Assembly: GCA_001579985.1 (NCBI GenBank)
Contig: LRSR01013118.1
Span: 1-36,970, forward strand
Direction of reading: 5' to 3'
DNA length: 36,970 nucleotides
Origin: Hypsibius dujardini
Lineage: Eukaryota > Tardigrada > Eutardigrada > Parachela > Hypsibiidae
Below, in pieces: positions 9,211 through 19,342 of this stretch. Numbering within the stretch: position 1 is the first letter of the stretch; each line of letters begins with the position of its first letter. The position numbers and the translations under genes are program-made. The notes under the pieces were generated by a model. It worked only from the letters and a program-made list of their open reading frames with translations. It ran no database searches and had not been told where the DNA came from.

Positions 9211-12200
9211 ATGAGGAACGGAACCGCAAGGGCCGATCTTCGAATTGCTGTGTCCATGGTGAGGCCTCGCCCAAAAATAATACGCTGATTTGTCGTGGAA
9301 TGTTTAGTAAATGGTCTGAGTATTTTGTTCGTCGTAGAGCAAGCCGTTTTCATCGTTCAATTCAGCCACGCAAAGATGGGAAGGCATTTTTATCGACCTA
9401 TGGGATGGTGTCTGCTCAAGCGTCGTTATCAAGTAATATAAGACACCAAACATTTTTTAAGGGCAAATTGGCGCTTGGTTTGACTACTAAATTCATTCGA
9501 TACCAAACTGTCTCTTTCCTGCAATAAATAAACGTTATTGTGTTTCGTTTCTTTATACATATGTATATATAGTTAACAGTGCCAGTTTCAGATGCAGACC
9601 AAACTTTGGTTCCCGGAAACACTGTCCCCTAACATGATTTTATACGAGAAAATTAGAAAATAAGACTGATGATGATGGGAATCCTAGAAGCCGGAAATAG
9701 TTTATGGAAGATCAGTGTTTTCAGACAAAATACTCGTCCTCATTGACTTTAGTTATTGATTCCCCTCTTTGCACAAGTAAAGAGTGTTTAGAGAGGGCGG
9801 ACAAGCTTTGCCCAGATTATTTTTCCCTGCTCACAAATCCGCATTCTGTCGAGGGATAGTTCGAATACCCGGGGAAGGGGGTGGGGTCAACCAAAAGGTT
9901 AAGTAGTTTGTAGTACGTTATAGAAAAAAACTAAAATTAGGAGACTAAATAATTTTTTCAGTCTAAAGATTTTCTAATCTAGCCACTGACTTTTAGTTTA
10001 GCTTAGGTCGAAATTAACTCATAAAACATAGTTTACTCCCGTTAAATCTCTAGTGACTAAAATTTTGTTCAGCTTTAGGTTAGTGCTTTTGTATATAATT
10101 TAGTTTACTTTTCAGTTCCATGTTGTCCTTACAAATTTTCACAAAAATGACTGTCAAATAATATTCTAGTACGCGTTGTTATGCAATTTTATTTGAGAAT
10201 TCCGCAGCGGTAGAAGCTTAATTTCCTAACTCGGTATCATTGTTGAATCGATTGGTTTGTAATAAAAATATGATGATTCTGTGTAAGAAAATCGACGGCT
10301 AGCCTTCGAATCACATTGAAGCTCCCTTTTGCATGGATTAATTAATTAATTTGTCATTTTTAGTTTAATTTATCTTTAGTTTAATTAATTAAAAGATTAT
10401 TTAATTGCTTCAAGTATTTCGACAGCTGCAGCTACTTTGAGCCTCCGGTGGCGAATTTGGCGAATGAAATATTGGACGGCGTGATGGGAGCCGTGACCAA
10501 TGGCACCGCGGCTGCCGGCCTCACCACCGCGGGCATAAGCTACACCCGACAGCTCCATTTCGACATGATGGATTCCTTTTTCCGCCGATCGTATTTGATT
10601 GTCATCCACCAGGACCATCTGATCTCGGTCCCCGCATCTCAGTTCATCGCACAGGCCCTTCACCAGATGATGTCCCATGATGTGTGGTTACTTACGGTTG
10701 TGGTCATGGTGACCTTCCTCATTCTCGGCATATCCACTGAGCATGTCACCGCGATGACCAAATTTGATGGTGCAACTCCGCATTGTCGACTGAATTTAGT
10801 GGGGAAATGGTGCTTTCACACTTTTGGGTTTGGGATCGGAGCAGTGGGCATAGGTTAGGAAATATGTACAGTCATGTCCCAATTGATTAGAAGGATTACA
10901 TAAAATGCCGAAACCGAGCTTTTGTTTTAACTTAAATAAATATTAAATTAATTTTACATTAGATACGGCAGTCGATTTCACAAATATTTTTTATCAATTT
11001 GTGTTAGGCAGTTCTGTCCACTTTATAATGCTTTAAGTTAATTTACATTAGATCTATTTAACAAATATTTAGTATATATAATTAATTTATATTAAATAGA
11101 ACAGCCGATTTAGCAATTATCTTATATTAATTCCTGCTAGATAGAGAATAATCCACTTAGCACCAATATTTAAAGTTAATTTACATCAGGTAGAGCAATC
11201 GATCTAAATAATATTTTAAATTAATTTATAGTAGATACAGAAGAACAGTCCACAAAACAAGTATTTTAAGCTGATTTATATGAGACTGGACGGTAAATTT
11301 AACAAATATATTGTTGCCTAGGTTGATATAAGTAAAAGTTTAAAATATAAAAAATAAATAATTTTGAAAGTACTGTACTGACGCGTTAGCTTCGCGCGCC
11401 TGTAGCGCCGCTCTCGGGCGACTTCCCCCCGTGGGTTTTTGCCGGGGCAGCATATACTGAAAATGCTGTTTTTGTCGCGCGAAGCTAACACATCAGGACA
11501 GTAACTCAAATTTTCATTTCAGTGTTAATTTCAACAGTTGAGATAAATAACACTCACCCTGACCTGGCCATAGCAATGACGTTTCTGCTGCAGAAGATTT
11601 GGAGCGTACAAAATTCAGCGTCTGGCCGAAATCGAAAATCATTTTTCTTACAACATTTCTCCTATACGGATTCGTAATCTCGGTTACCATCACCGGACGC
11701 CTGCCGGACATGTTTGCATTCGACCATCCCAGAGAACTGCCATTTTCGGATATTCCAGGCTTGTTAGCATCAAACTTCTCCGTTTACGGAACACCCATTG
11801 CCGTGGATCTCCTCAGCGTAGGTGAACCAAGATTCAAAATAGAATTTTTCTAAGTGATGAAATGGAAGACGGTTTCTAGAAAAAATAATCAAAATGGATG
11901 ACCTGAAAAGGCCGGTAATTTTGGCATCGTTTCGAAAGAGAAGTCGAAAGGACACGCACTCTTTGGGTGCTACGAATTGCAATTGAAGGCCGACAAAAAA
12001 AACAGACCAAAGATTTTACTTTTATAATGGTTTTACAAATATTTGATTTTTTGTTGAACTTAAACTAACGTAAACTTGACAGCAAGAAAAGTATGTTTGG
12101 AACTCTTTTATTGAAATGATGTTATTTTTTTAAATACTGGGACGCTGATAAGTAAATAAAATGCTATTTTTCTATAAATTTTGATATTAATAAATAACTG

Positions 12201-13167
12201 TGAAATGCACAATATCTAAGGCACTTCATGATTCTGATCAATCGTATTGATGCCTCACTCTCGCCTCAAGGACTCCATGATGCCAGCACACAAGATTTTG
12301 GCCCGGCAGATTCAGCTGTTGCCGTATGTTCCGTCCACCCGTCTGGGTTACAACTTCAAGCGCTACCAGCAATACAACGAACTAGCTCGCAAGGAAAAGA
12401 CCGCTCTTATCGTTAATCAAGAAACCCTTCTGGAAATGGCCTACCTCAACTGCGATATGTACGTCGCAATTGATGATGTCGTTATGATCCAGATTGCCGG
12501 CCTGATTCTTTCAAAAAACTCGTCTCTGCGAGAGCTGCTGATGAAAGGGTAACAAAATAATTATAATGGTGTCTAGCCGCGTCCATAATTCTTTTTAGAT
12601 ATTCAACCTATCTACATTTATTAAATTACAATAATTGTAGTTATGTGCTTTTATCCGCCGCGCTAGGCGTTGAGCTTGCGTTTCCTCATTTCACAAACAG
12701 ACAGACAGACGTGCATGCATACAGACAGAGAAACCGAAAGATAGACAGGTAAGCCGACAGGCAGGCAGGCAAGCAGATAGGTAGGCAGGCAGGAAGACAG
12801 GCATAAATATATAAAATATAACAGACAGACGGAAACTGACAATAGGTCTGGTTGAGCGGAAGCGGGACTTGTTATTTATATAGACCCGCATTCCTCTATA
12901 TTTGTATTTCACAGGTACTTGCAAGCACAGCAAAACGGAGCCGTGCAAGCCAGCTTTGCAGCCTATAATCACTATATAAAGATCCGCACGCATGCGAAAA
13001 CACGTTGTCCCCGTGGGAACATGGTTAGAAAGCGTTCTGTTCCGCGACTCCACGCGGTTCGTTTGGAGGACCTCGCATTTCTCTACTACGTTCTCGGTGG
13101 AAGCCTTTTTGCCAGCTTGTTGTCATTCATCTTAGAGCATTTCTGTATGGGTCGGTCGGCTACATAA
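9211..13167 (+). CDS. ionotropic receptor-like ligand-gated cation channel
   Basis: Variant ionotropic glutamate-type receptor of the IR class, a plasma-membrane chemosensory channel. Proposed exons: 9211-9258, 9725 to about 9847, 10415-10853, 11594-11817, 12271-12548 and 12915-13167, about 454 residues. Phases agree at every junction from 10853 on (for example G|AA and GG|G). Early exons give S1 (LRIAVSM, then CLERADKL..DYFSLLTNP). The middle of S1 holds ILDGVMGAVTNGTAAAGLTT and SYTRQLHFD, keeping the lobe-1 arginine at about residue 102. M1 is at about 148-167 (VWLLTVVVMVTFLILG). The pore is KWCFHTFGFGIG. M3 at about 219-240 is KIIFLTTFLLYGFVISVTIT, so the iGluR SYTANL core is altered. S2 ends with LSKNSSLRELL, and M4 (LEDLAFLYYVLGGSLFASLL) closes the protein. 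No signal peptide is found; the donor after 9847 is weak, so the 5' end is least certain. Confidence 0.8.
10921..11315. repeat. degenerate minisatellite, about 45-50 bp units
   Basis: Seven or more diverged units in intron 10854-11593. Each runs roughly: TTTACATTAGATA, a CAGTCGAT or CAGCCGAT-like centre, then AACAAATATTT and TTAAATTAATT. Examples start near 10952, 11040, 11089, 11130, 11178, 11225 and 11275. Confidence 0.65.
11371..11503. mobile_element. MITE of 133 bp with 28-bp TIRs
   Basis: The left end TACTGTACTGACGCGTTAGC... (to 11398) is matched by the inverted right end (11476-11503), differing at three positions. If the outer TA pairs are the target duplication, this is a Tc1/mariner-type MITE. 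Its core is far more GC-rich than the surrounding AT-rich intron, consistent with insertion. It contains no ORF. Confidence 0.75.
12697..12832. repeat. ACAG/GCAG tetranucleotide microsatellite
   Basis: Degenerate ACAGACAGACAG and GGCAGGCAGGCAAGCAG runs inside intron 12549-12914 of the ionotropic receptor. Confidence 0.85.
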
Positions 13168-13475
13168 TTAATACTAATATTATAACCCTTTCTATCTTCC
13201 TTAATCCTATTTCCATTGCAATCCAAACCATTCAAACTAAACAGGACGATTTACTATTCATGTATCTATTAAAGCAGTAGATAGAACAGGCCAAGTTGAC
13301 GTTAGGTCGAAACAGAAAGACCGCAAAGAGATTTTGAAAGCGCACGTAGCTTGACAATACGGGTTAGAAGAATGAAGAACATTGCTAACCGCTAACTACA
13401 TACAATCGCTGTCATAAGATGAAAATGTCGATTTCTGATACGGTAGTTTTTAAGCTGTCTCTGCTAATATCAACT

Positions 13476-16400
13476 TTATAGCGTCCCGTTGAGATGGACA
13501 GATGTGGACGAGAGATTGGCCAGAACATCAGAAATTGACTGGATAAATGCCGTGGTCTCCTTCCGATCAATCAACTGGTCGATATCCTTCTTCTGGTCCT
13601 GCACTTGGTAGATCAGCACCAGAAAGGTCAGCATCGCTCCCAGCGCCTGTTTGTATGCACATACAGTCCTTTTGTTATTTGCTGACAAGATAGCTCACAA
13701 GGAAATGGCATCACTCTCCCCTGCGAAATCTTCCCCTTCCGATTGTTATCATGTATTTGCCTGGTTTATCGGGCAATATAGCCATCGACAAAATTAACAA
13801 GAAACGAGACCGTCCATTTTTAAATATATTAAAACTGCTTCAAAGCGTTATAGAGGGCTCTCCTAAGTTAATGGGGAACTCGTAAGATTGATTGTAGGAT
13901 TATTGACTTCAGTTATGTAACACCGATTTGACAATCAATTGAACTGAAACCTTGTGGACATTGCAGCGTCATCTATAACGGGTTGGGCGGGTTTTTAAAT
14001 ATTTAAAAATAGAAGGTCTCGTTTATTGCCTGTTTTTGCAATTGCCAAATACATCAAGCAAATACATTATGACAAGCAGAAGTGAAAATTTCGCCGGGGA
14101 GAGTGGTGCAATTTCCTCGTTAGCCAGCAGTCTATGCTGTGAAATGTTGTTAATCTCTTACAGCGGTGATGAAGGGCCGATTGATGTAGCAGAGACCGGC
14201 CAAAGTGATGGCACTGGGATTGCGGCGAATTCGGCGGGAAAACGCCGCACACTCCCGACGCAGCGGTTTCCACTCGGCGTGGTAGGAGATGCCACGTAAC
14301 ACCGGCAGGCATTCGCAAGACTTGATAGAGAAGGAGCAAATTGTTTCATGGAAAAGGAATTGTTTCATGGAATATACATGGAAAAGTGGTTGCTAGCTAG
14401 GATGTAAACACAGAACCGCTACAGCGCTTTTTCTGACTTGCGGCAATTTTTAGAAACGGACTTCAAAACGTCTCTATTATTTTCTAAATTATTTCAATAT
14501 TAATGACGATTTTATAAATGTATTTCATCGGCGAATCTCCGAGAACATTTTTAAGCATTTTACGCCAACCAAATATTTTTTGGAAATAAGGGGCGAAGCT
14601 ACAAACAGTTTTCAAAAAGGGACCGAAAATTCCAGTGAAGCTTTTCATAGTTGGTATGTAGCTCCGCTCCCTGATGTCCAAAAAGTATTTGGATGACGTC
14701 AATGGATTTCCAATTAAATCTGAGATGGCATCAAAATAATTATACTAACGGTGCATCTAGATAAATCACCATTTTTACAGTGAAGATCAAGCAAAATGGA
14801 ATATTCCAGTGTTTTGGTAATTTTGAAATTTTTGTAAAAAACAATTCTCGCAGATTCGCCAATGAAATAAAGTTTTTGAATTATTATTAATATTAAGCTA
14901 ATTTAGAAAACAAATTGGAGACGTTTTGAAAACCGTCACTGAAAATTGCTTTACAGTAAGTAAACAGACCTGTTCTTGAACCAGGAACAATTAAAAATGA
15001 CAGTTATGCAACACTGCTATGTTTTATTTAAGGTTTTAGGATTTTAAGGTTTAAAGTTTTTAATCCACATATGATGATATGCGGATTAAAACCCTTTATC
15101 GTTTCAAGTTTCAAATTATTAAAGTTTGTTGTTGTGAGTAACATGCAGTGGACCATTAGCGGTTCTGCACCGAATTTAATTGATTCGTAAGTATATCTCA
15201 GATCTCATTTTTTGTTCGACTATTATTTTATTAATAGATATAGATATATAAATTGTCTATAAAAATATTTAAACAGAACAAAATTAACCGTCAAAATGCA
15301 AGAGATTATTTAGAACGAAAGCGCTGAAAGGTAGCCATTTTTACTAATTATCCTGAAAAAAAATTAAAAAAATTAGGCTATAGTTTGGCTTTGTAGTCCC
15401 TCTGAGATATTTTCAGTTTGGTTACACTAGACGGTTTGGATAAACACTTTCGCCTATACAAGTACAAGGTGGGTACGGCGTACATTTTGTTCTCATTTTA
15501 TAGATTAAGAGAAAAACAAGTCCAACAGCCAAATTGTTTATGTCTGGGAATACGAGGTTACATAACCAAATTTATTTAATTTCAGGTCAGACTCTGCAAA
15601 GCAAGTGTGGAAGGAAGGAATACATTTGTTTTTTGAAATTTGGTGTGGATGATTAGTATGTTACCTTGTCGTACATCCAGATGAAAGAAATGACTCGCGT
15701 GATCGAGCAGACCAAACAGAATATGCTCATACCTCCCATTACCCAGACAAGTGCCTGTGAAGGTAAATTAGACATCAGTTTTTTTGTATCTAGACATATT
15801 CGTTTTACATCTCTATACATATTTTCATATTATATATATATATATATCATATATGTTTGTATATTTTCTAATTCTTATTATATTTCGTTTTAAATGCGTT
15901 CTTATGTTATTCTTAGATACGTTCTTCGTCCATCGGAATATTTGGTTTACACGCACCCTGTTCATGATGTGGGCCCGCCCGTTGGGATCCTCTCGTCGAC
16001 CGGGCTGGGAGAACACAAGGGCGATCACTGCCAGGAAGCTCATCGCATCCCGCACACTCAGCAGCAACACTTCAAACGCAAACAATCCGCTGAAATCCTC
16101 CGCAATTTGATGGATGTTCAGGTGGGAGATCTCCAGGCGCTGCATTTTAACCAGCGCTTGCTCTTCCGTGCCCTCTGCGACCGACAGTTTGTCCTTGACG
16201 TTCCTTAAATCGGCAGCCACTTTGCGGAATGCAAAGCCTAAACCCAGTGACGTAAGAATCAGAAAAATCTCTATTAGGCACTGGCTTAAAGCGGCGAAAA
16301 GAGGCCCGGATGATATAATGATGAGGAAGGTCCAGATGGGCACATTCATTTTGCTTTGCTGCGAGGCTAGAAACGAGATCTCGTCGGTCCATTGCAAGCC

Positions 16401-17284
16401 AGTTTCAACTCGCACCATTCTATGTAGAGCAAAAGACTTAGCTAAGAAAAACAAAACATAAACATGGACGTTCTCAAACAGATGCATAGACAGAGACAGC
16501 GCACAAACGGAAACTAGCACGAACACGAACACAGGCACAAACACAAGCACATCCACAAACGCAGTAAAAAATACAGACACAAACACAGACACAGACACAG
16601 ACACAGACACAGACACAGACACAGACACAGACACAGACACAGAACAACACAAACAGACAGACAAGACACAACGTACACAGACGACACAGACACAGACACA
16701 GACACAGACACAGACACAGACACAGACACAGACACAGACACAGACAAACCCTACCCGATCAATTTCTGTAGCATCAGAACGAAACTAGCAGCCAGCAAAA
16801 CCAAAAGTCCCACTCCAACCAGTGTGACCCCTACGACAAGTCTACGGTACGACTTCAACTGCACTCTATTATCTCGGAGCTCCTCGCCTAGACTCATCAA
16901 CAGCTGCTGCACTCGAGCACCACCCCGAACAAATGCAGCAAAGATCAGCAATGCTGAAATCGCGGTGAAGGTCATACGAAACACCAACACCACCAACGTG
17001 AAAAACTCCATGGCCTCAATGAGTTCGTTGTACCAGCCTAGAAACAGCTGAGTGTAATCGTAATACATGTACACGGCGATAAAGGCCACCAGACCGCAGT
17101 TCCATAAGACCGTGAGGATTTTTTGAAATAGGCTACATCCATTGAGTGCTGTTGCGGCGGACAACGACCGGTAACTTTGGCGGTCGAATTGCAGGATCCC
17201 GACGAACCGCATACACACGAGGAAAACAGGATGGATAACTGTCACTGCAGACGGGCTGATTTTGGTATTATCTGCCGCGGCCAT
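13476..17284 (-). CDS. gustatory receptor family (7TM, insect-type Gr)
   Basis: Seven-transmembrane chemoreceptor of the Gr/Or superfamily. Exons: 17284-16755, 16419 to about 15951, 15754-15665, 14320-14162 and 13646-13476, about 472 residues. Intron 1 is phase 2 (GG|A); introns 2-4 are all phase 0, as in the conserved C-terminal introns of Gr genes. Exon 1 carries four hydrophobic segments (for example VLWNCGLVAFIAVYMYY and LVVGVTLVGVGLLVLLAASF). Exon 2 has two more around a long cytoplasmic loop (FLILTSLGLGFAF, FEVLLLSVRDAMSFLAVIALV). Exon 3 is one helix. Exons 4-5 give the diagnostic end: ITLAGLCYINRPFITA, then LGAMLTFLVLIYQVQ, a TYxxxxxQF-type motif read as TFxxxxxQV. The stop is TAA at 13478-13476. 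The exon 2 donor is uncertain (15957, 15951 or 15921 all keep frame). Ligand unknown. Confidence 0.88.
14436..14960. repeat. foldback element in Gr intron 3
   Basis: The arms, about 135-150 bases (about 14436-14575 and 14810-14960), are inverted copies. Shared words are TTCAAAACGTCTC, TTCTAAATTA, AATATTAAT, TATTTCAT.GGCGAATCT and CGAGAA. The centre of about 235 bases has no ORF. It lies inside intron 14321-15664. Confidence 0.7.
15056..15092. repeat. short near-perfect hairpin
   Basis: GTTTTTAATCCACATAT pairs with ATATGCGGATTAAAAC around GATG, with one bulge and one mismatch. It is in Gr intron 3. Confidence 0.6.
16495..16747. repeat. ACAGAC hexanucleotide array filling Gr intron 1
   Basis: Two blocks of perfect CAGACA units (about 16565-16642 and 16679-16745) plus a degenerate lead-in of ACAC/ACAG units. 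The array begins only 8 bases from the exon 1 donor at 16754. On the gene's sense strand it is a GTCTGT run. Confidence 0.9.
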
Positions 17285-18184
17285 GGTCAAACTTTTTCGG
17301 GAATAACTTTTTTAATATAAAACGTAACCCTGATCAGCGATTCACACAGAAATTCTGGCAATTGATTTTAACGGTTTCACGTAGTGGCTGCTGAACGATT
17401 GAGCGAACAAGAAGACGAGATCTCATGAGCCAGCGATTTTCTATGGGATTATTATTATCTTTGCGATTAGGTGATGTTGGTCGCCCGGGGGGGGGGGTTA
17501 TTTTGGCCCTGGGGGGAGTATCCTGTTCAAACCTACCATGGTTTCGATAATTTCGCGACCCGACATATCTCAATTTCTCTATCTAACATAACATAAGACA
17601 TACGTTATGTATGTTCCCTAGGTATGAGAAATTTCTGTTTTCGTAAACTGACTTGACCAAATAATATAGCATACATCTCCCACCCCAATTAAAACTAATT
17701 TTTTCATCCTCTTCTCAGTCTCTTTAGCCTATTCTGACAATTTTGTTTCTTCGGAGAATATTTCCGATGACTGTTATAGGTGCAGCGTGCAGGGTTAGGG
17801 ATAGATAGAGATAACGCATTGGGTTCAACGTTGATTGATTAATTCTTTCGAACCAAAAGGACTTAGACAACTTTGCTGATTCCATCTTATTTGATTCCCT
17901 ACGGCTCAAATAAAACAATTCTTCATACATCTAAAATTTTCTTGCTTAGAGTACACCAAATGCCTTTTATTTATACCAAAACAGCCAGGGGAGCACAGTG
18001 AGCGATAAAGGAACTGTTCTTCCGCAACAGATACGTTCATTTTCAGGTTTCCAAAACTCTTTCCTATTAACCGGAAAGACGCGCTCGCTTTCGAAGTATT
18101 TAAATTAAAACTAGCTAATTGTGGAAATCAAAATGATTAAAAAACGACTCAAAAGAATTAAAAATATTCCTTAATGTCAAGGTT

Positions 18185-18229
18185 GTATACAGCTTGCGTA
18201 GAAATGGGGAATCTATGCAAGTTGTATAC
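18185..18229. repeat. perfect 18-bp stem hairpin with 9-nt loop
   Basis: GTATACAGCTTGCGTAGA (18185-18202) and TCTATGCAAGTTGTATAC (18212-18229) pair at all 18 positions if two G-T pairs are allowed. The loop is about AATGGGGAA. The stem is on the short side for a microRNA precursor. Confidence 0.6.
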
Positions 18230-18702
18230 GGCAAGCCAACAACATAGCATAAGGAAAACAGTAGCGCTCGCAGCCAAAAAGTTATGTTAATGACTATTCG
18301 GGTTCTTATGTTGGCGGGCGGAATTTCTATCAATAATAGAGATATTCAACGTTCAATTGATCATAGAATATAGTCACTAAGATACTATAAGGCCTGGATT
18401 GCAATCAACACGATATAAAAAATGGCAGAGACTAACATGTCAAATGGCGGTTATTTCAAATACTTTCAAACGATAAAAACAGTATCAACGCTCAAGGCAG
18501 CGCACATGCCCCTCTCAAATATTAGCGAGCACTCCGGATTTTGGGGTGACATGCGTGCAGATTGAATCCAGTTGAATTCAACCTCATGCTATTCCACTAG
18601 GCGCGTACCAATTTTGAATTCGATTTCGGCAGCCGAAAACACCACTGAGTAAGTAAAACTGACAAGTCAAATAACATGACTCGGTCAATCCAAGGAAAAA
18701 GT

Positions 18703-19052
18703 GATTATAATTGCTGTTCCTTCAGACAGCTTTCATGTGACTGCCCGTTACCCAGACATAATTGTACGGACACGGATATGCACGAAAACACGCATACGGA
18801 CACGGACACTTATAGAACCACAGGCGTAGACACAGACACAGACAAAGACACAAACATAGACAGAGACACAGGCACAGACACAGGCACAGACACAGGCACA
18901 GGCACAGGCACAGGTCCAGACACAGACAAGCAGTTACACACCCTACCCGAACAAATCAAATTTAATGCTCCACTAATTCACAGAAGTTGTGATTAGAATT
19001 CCTGCCTGTTGAAACAGCTTCGTGTGTAACTGCCCGTTACTAAGACATAATA
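18703..19052. repeat. 62-bp direct repeats flanking a GACACA array
   Basis: Copies at about 18703-18764 and 18991-19052 share GTGATTA, ACAGCTT, TGTGACTGCCCGTTAC (TGTAACTGCCCGTTAC in the second) and AGACATAAT, about 80% identical. Between them is a GACACA/GGCACA hexamer array (about 18765-18930). Confidence 0.7.
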
Positions 19053-19342
19053 ACAACAATCAGAACATGTTTTTATAGGTCAAACCAAAGGATCTACCTA
19101 TTGATTCATCTAGAAAAAAATTAAAAGACTCAAATGTTTACATGCCAGACCAAAATGTAGAAAAAAAAATCTTTTTTTGAATGAGCAATGGGGTCAGGCA
19201 AGAATATAGCAATGCGAGGCAGCTGAGAGGGCAATAAAAATTAAACAAAATGTTATTCCGCGAGCGATTGATTCTAAGTTTCAACCAAAAGGAGGCTTTC
19301 AGCAAAACGATTGTATTTACTGTATTTACGAAGTTATTTCCG

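Larger units (their letters stand above)
17285..19342. other. intergenic region between Gr and the membrane glycoprotein gene
   Basis: No gene is supported. It contains a run of 11 G at 17487-17497 followed by CCCTGGGGGGAG, the hairpin at 18185-18229, and the duplicated block with a hexamer array at 18703-19052. Confidence 0.55.

Noticed and set aside
9183-9527. 114-codon plus-strand frame overlapping the receptor start
   Set aside because: A different frame at 9211-9258 carries the LRIAVSM segment and joins the next receptor exon in phase. This frame has no recognisable features.
9704-9859. 51-codon frame with LCTSKECLERADKL as an M13 (neprilysin) peptidase start
   Set aside because: The cysteine spacing is suggestive, but the expected DFY.YACG does not follow. 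The segment fits ionotropic-receptor lobe S1 and joins its neighbour in phase.
15825-16664. 279-codon minus-strand frame as one exon
   Set aside because: Its first part is translated hexamer microsatellite in Gr intron 1. Only 16419 to about 15951 is the real exon, set by phase with exon 1.
18676-18996. Thr/Asp-repeat frame of 106 codons
   Set aside because: It is the translation of the GACACA array between direct repeats.
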